Of a stretch of 64,000 bases of DNA, positions 60,992 through 64,000 are shown piece by piece (positions within the stretch are counted from its first letter, which is position 1; every line of letters starts with the position of its first letter). The DNA is from Bacillota bacterium. GTDB taxonomy: Bacteria; Bacillota; Clostridia; Christensenellales; Aristaeellaceae. Below the pieces are notes generated by a model, which searched no databases, had not been told where the DNA came from, and saw nothing but the letters and a program-made list of their open reading frames with translations. Location: the NCBI GenBank assembly GCA_023411395.1, contig JAEYOV010000013.1, positions 1 to 64,000 of the forward strand, in the 5' to 3' direction. The position numbers were made by a program, and so were the translations under genes.

Positions 60992-61968
60992 ACGCATATA
61001 TCCTGGTGATCGATGGCGGCACCACCAACGTGCGGGTCACGCTGCTGAATGGCCAGGGGGAAATTATTTCGGTCATCCAAAAAGAAGCGGGCGTTTCTCA
61101 TACCGCCGTGGATGGGCACAACGGACGGCTGAAGAATGCCCTTCAGGAAGCCATTCATACGCATATGGAACAGTATCAATTGGCCGCAGGGGATATCAAG
61201 CGCTGCATCGCCTACGGCATGATCACCAGCCGGGAGGGTTTGCTGGAAATTCCCCACTGCATCGCGCCCGTGGATGAAAGCGGTCTCCGTTTGGCCGTGG
61301 TTTGCCGGATCTTTCCCGAAATTGCACCGTTTCCGGTATCGTTTATCCCGGGCGTCAGGAATTTTTCCGGCCAGGTAGACCTTGAAAACTTTCCCCGCAT
61401 GGACATGATGCGGGGCGAAGAAGCGGAGGCCATTGGCCTCTGGCAGCTTGCAAAGCCCTGCCGCGATTGCGTGTTTGTCCTGCCCGGCTCCCACAACAAG
61501 TTTGTGCGGATGGATGCGCAAGGGCACATTCTTGGCTGCATGACCACCATGTCCGGCGAGTTTTTAAGCGTGCTGACCCACCACACCATCCTCTCCGGCG
61601 CGGTGGGCCATGCTTTTTCGTCTGAAGAAACGTATGACCGGGAAATGGCCTTGGCCGGGTTTTATGAGGCGGAACGCATAGGTTTCGGCCGGGCGGCCTT
61701 TGCGGGCAGAATTCTGTCCACCCTGGGAAAGCTGCCGCCGGACAAAATTGCAAGCTATCTTCTGGGTGCCGTGCTGCAAACCGATGCCCGGGCGCTGAAA
61801 ACGTATAACGAAATAGGCGCGCCGCTGTACATAGCGGGCAAGGAACCGGTCAAATGCGCATTATTGGATGTTCTTGACGCGGCAGGCTTTGAAGGCGTCA
61901 CCGCCGTATCCAAAGACGCATGCGCCCGCATGGGCCTTGAGGGGGCGCTGCGTATAGCAGGCGTTTGA
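60988..61968 (+). CDS. dgoK: 2-dehydro-3-deoxygalactonokinase
   Basis: A 326-residue sugar-acid kinase phosphorylating 2-keto-3-deoxygalactonate. It starts ILVIDGGTTNVRVTLLN, an actin-like-fold phosphate loop, and has GVRNFSGQVDL, MRGEEAEAIGL and PGSHNKFV, all diagnostic of DgoK. The start is GTG 60988, overlapping the dgoA stop, with GGGAGGG upstream. With dgoD and dgoA it completes the De Ley-Doudoroff route. Confidence 0.95.
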   Translation: MNAYILVIDGGTTNVRVTLLNGQGEIISVIQKEAGVSHTAVDGHNGRLKNALQEAIHTHMEQYQLAAGDIKRCIAYGMITSREGLLEIPHCIAPVDESGLRLAVVCRIFPEIAPFPVSFIPGVRNFSGQVDLENFPRMDMMRGEEAEAIGLWQLAKPCRDCVFVLPGSHNKFVRMDAQGHILGCMTTMSGEFLSVLTHHTILSGAVGHAFSSEETYDREMALAGFYEAERIGFGRAAFAGRILSTLGKLPPDKIASYLLGAVLQTDARALKTYNEIGAPLYIAGKEPVKCALLDVLDAAGFEGVTAVSKDACARMGLEGALRIAGV

Positions 61969-61998
61969 ATACAGCCATTCCAGCCTTGATATATTGAA

Positions 61999-64000
61999 TC
62001 AATAGCCAATCATGGGAATGGATTTGGGATACCTGCCATAGGGTGCGGTCTCGCCGTTCTTCACCTTGTAGAGGACTTTGGAGGTCGCAAGGGCGGCTTC
62101 CATCAGTTCGGGATGGGGCTGCATGCAGATATCCACCATGCCGATTTGATAGTTTTCGCCGTCGTACCGGCCCAGGCAGAACTGGTCGCAAAACTGGAAC
62201 CAGTGCGCGCCGACGCCCAGGGGATGGGCGGCGCACTTTTCCACAAAAAACCGCCACATCACGCCCCGCTCCTCCTGGTTTTCCACACCTTTGAGGCCCG
62301 TGGCCGTGAGGCCCCTGTCCAGTGCGCCGCAATGGTATTCGCCTATCAACACCGGCAGGTCCACCCCGGCTTTCAGCACGAAATCCATGTCGTCGGTTGG
62401 GTCGAAATCATAGCAGTTGATGGAGAATACGTCAAAGCATTCCCAGCCGGCCATCATCACCGCGTTGTTGGCCTTGGACCAGCGAAGGCCCAGGTTCAAG
62501 TGGTTCTTGTCCACAGCGCGGCAAGCCTGGGAGGGAATTTTGATATATTCCCGGATCAGGTATACGGAGTAATTGATGATATCCTCCTTGGAACCGGGAT
62601 ACGCCATCGAGCAGCATCCGACCGGCTTTTCAAGGGCCGAAAAATCTGCAAAATCAGCGCCCCATACATGATTCAGCGCGCCGATGGTTTCATACTTTTC
62701 CTTAAGATACGCGATGAGCCCGGCGCGGCAATGCGTTTGGGCGGGGTTGTGCAGCACCTCGTCGGCAATGTACAAATTCTCCACAAAATGGAATTCCGGC
62801 TCGTTGCGCAAAAAGTATCCCACCAGCCAGGGATCTTCCTTCCACTCCCCCAGCTTCTGCGCGTACGCCGCGCATTTGTCCCGATACTCCGGCGAGAGCA
62901 CGTCCGGGAAGTCCCGAAAGATCAGGGTGTCGGTAGCGGGGAAACCGGGCAGCTCGCGCACGTAGGGAAGTTTTGTTTTTCCGTTGTTTACGCTGAGCCC
63001 GGGGAAATTGCCCTGGCAATTAATGCCATGCCCCATCAATATATGGTGGGAAATTTCCTCGCCCTTCTCACGCCAGTTTGCCCCGTACACCCGCTTTAGG
63101 TTCAGGGCGGCAAAGCTTAGAATTCTGTAGCTGTCCATGGGCATATAGGCGGCCCGGCGGCGTTGTCCCGTAACATACAGGTCACGGTACTCAGGGTCGC
63201 TTTCATCGGGCAGCCAATCGCAAAGCTTTTCAAAGCTATCCACGCGGCAATGGTCCCCCAACCGGGTGAGGCAGGGGCCAAGGGAGAAGTAATCGAACCC
63301 GTCGGGGTCCACAAGGTGCCATCGGCCGTCCGCCGTTTTGCAGGTGGCGTAAAAGCCGTTTCCCGCCTTCAGTTTGCGCGTTGTATCGCCGCCCCACTTG
63401 TTCCATTCAGGAAACGGATAGGAGGCTTCGCCTTCGTTTTTTGCCAGCGCTGCCTTCAATTCATCAAAGGAATGAATTTTCCCCGGCCAATCCTTCAACT
63501 TCCATTGGCCGTATTCATCCACCAGCTTCCCATCCGGAATGGGGAAATCCTTGGGGAACTCGTCCGTCAGATAAAAATCTTCAAACCGCACGCGTACGTC
63601 GTGGAAGGTTTTTTCCACGCCAAGAACAAACCTGTCCACCTCACTGACCTCTGTCCGCTGGCCGTGGATGACGAGCTTGAGCGTACCCGGAGTACGGTTG
63701 GTGAATATGGAGCCGTTGTCCATTACGTTCAAATCAAAGCACACCTTGGTTTTGAACCTTGGCAGCAGGCCAAAGCGGATGCGTATCCTGTCCTTTGAGG
63801 CACCGGGCAGGTAGCAGCGCAGCGTCATGGCGGCGGAATGGTCCTCCAAGACCTCTATGGTGCCTACGATGTAGCGTTTATCCGTCCCCTTGGCCTCGAA
63901 AAGCGTGATGCCGCCGCCCGCGGCGCCCAGGGTCACCTCGCATGCATCGGGGCCGGAAGCGGTGATGACCGCGTTATCGGGTATGGAATGGGTGAAATCA
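61999..64000 (-). CDS. Agarase-like glycoside hydrolase (GH50-type), 5' end cut by the window
   Basis: A large TIM-barrel glycosidase; 667 residues are visible and the frame is open at the right edge. An N-terminal jelly-roll-like part (about 1-165) precedes the catalytic barrel, which begins VDPDGFDYFSLGPCLTRLG. The acid/base is probably in GYFLRNEPEF, the nucleophile in LIGEYHCGAL. The pattern is closest to GH50 agarases and related GH-A clan beta-galactosidases. It converges on dgoK with 30 bases between them. Galactan hydrolysis next to galactonate genes is suggestive only. Confidence 0.65.
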   Translation of the reverse strand, partial: DFTHSIPDNAVITASGPDACEVTLGAAGGGITLFEAKGTDKRYIVGTIEVLEDHSAAMTLRCYLPGASKDRIRIRFGLLPRFKTKVCFDLNVMDNGSIFTNRTPGTLKLVIHGQRTEVSEVDRFVLGVEKTFHDVRVRFEDFYLTDEFPKDFPIPDGKLVDEYGQWKLKDWPGKIHSFDELKAALAKNEGEASYPFPEWNKWGGDTTRKLKAGNGFYATCKTADGRWHLVDPDGFDYFSLGPCLTRLGDHCRVDSFEKLCDWLPDESDPEYRDLYVTGQRRRAAYMPMDSYRILSFAALNLKRVYGANWREKGEEISHHILMGHGINCQGNFPGLSVNNGKTKLPYVRELPGFPATDTLIFRDFPDVLSPEYRDKCAAYAQKLGEWKEDPWLVGYFLRNEPEFHFVENLYIADEVLHNPAQTHCRAGLIAYLKEKYETIGALNHVWGADFADFSALEKPVGCCSMAYPGSKEDIINYSVYLIREYIKIPSQACRAVDKNHLNLGLRWSKANNAVMMAGWECFDVFSINCYDFDPTDDMDFVLKAGVDLPVLIGEYHCGALDRGLTATGLKGVENQEERGVMWRFFVEKCAAHPLGVGAHWFQFCDQFCLGRYDGENYQIGMVDICMQPHPELMEAALATSKVLYKVKNGETAPYGRYPKSIPMIGY

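Noticed and set aside
62113..63099. Open frame opposite the agarase-like gene
   Set aside because: Antisense shadow; the minus-strand glycosidase has strong motifs throughout.
1..64000. CRISPR arrays, tRNA or rRNA genes, transposases
   Set aside because: No regularly spaced direct repeats, cloverleaf-like sequences or transposase motifs were recognised by reading.

Overview
The window is a GC-rich chromosomal segment with Firmicutes-type expression signals: strong GGAGG ribosome sites, frequent TTG/GTG starts, a tryptophan T-box, a yybP-ykoY manganese riboswitch, ECF sigma/anti-sigma genes and MoxR-DUF58 genes. The gene content points to an anaerobic, carbohydrate-using member of the Clostridia, possibly an uncultured Christensenellales-like lineage (inference). 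No rRNA, tRNA, CRISPR array, prophage or IS transposase was found.

Layout. 1-1616: end of a sugar ABC permease and a mandelate-racemase-type enolase. 1772-7963: MoxR, DUF58 and DUF4129 genes, two metallo-beta-lactamase-fold hydrolases (one exported) and a secreted SH3 protein. 8057-13512: iron alcohol dehydrogenase, Gfo/Idh/MocA oxidoreductase, thymidine kinase, two family 2 glycosyltransferases. 13766-18570: small membrane protein, DinB-like protein, a Tag glycosylase fused to a nucleotidyltransferase-like domain, a CPBP protease, a second Tag and an AraC/GyrI-type regulator. 18703-25216: FAD/Rieske oxidoreductase, divergent from a cyanophycin operon (isoaspartyl dipeptidase, cyanophycinase, cyanophycin synthetase). 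25361-28606: sigma/anti-sigma/secreted-protein operon and small genes. 28678-32973: ChvE/GguAB-type monosaccharide ABC transporter. 33493-38000: AraC-phosphotransferase fusion, diaminopimelate decarboxylase, GMP synthase. 38575-45693: TlpA/CcdA redox pair, MntP with its riboswitch, Mrp ATPase, EamA exporter with AraC regulator, HD hydrolase. 45704-52092: L,D-transpeptidase, ROK kinase, then a scar where a headless GH3 gene, a bare signal-peptide start and an N-terminally clipped zinc alcohol dehydrogenase meet. 52199-58975: T-box-controlled trpEGDCFBA. 59005-61968: divergent galactonate genes dgoD and dgoA-dgoK. 61999-64000: an agarase-like glycoside hydrolase running off the end.

Functional themes are uptake and breakdown of plant or algal sugars and sugar acids (ABC importers, GH3, GH50-like enzyme, ROK kinase, De Ley-Doudoroff pathway), nitrogen storage as cyanophycin, and tryptophan synthesis controlled by tRNA charging. 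Several non-coding repeat families sit between genes. The less ordinary items are the cyanophycin operon, the Tag-nucleotidyltransferase and AraC-kinase fusions, the three-way junction near 51.1 kb and the repeat families.
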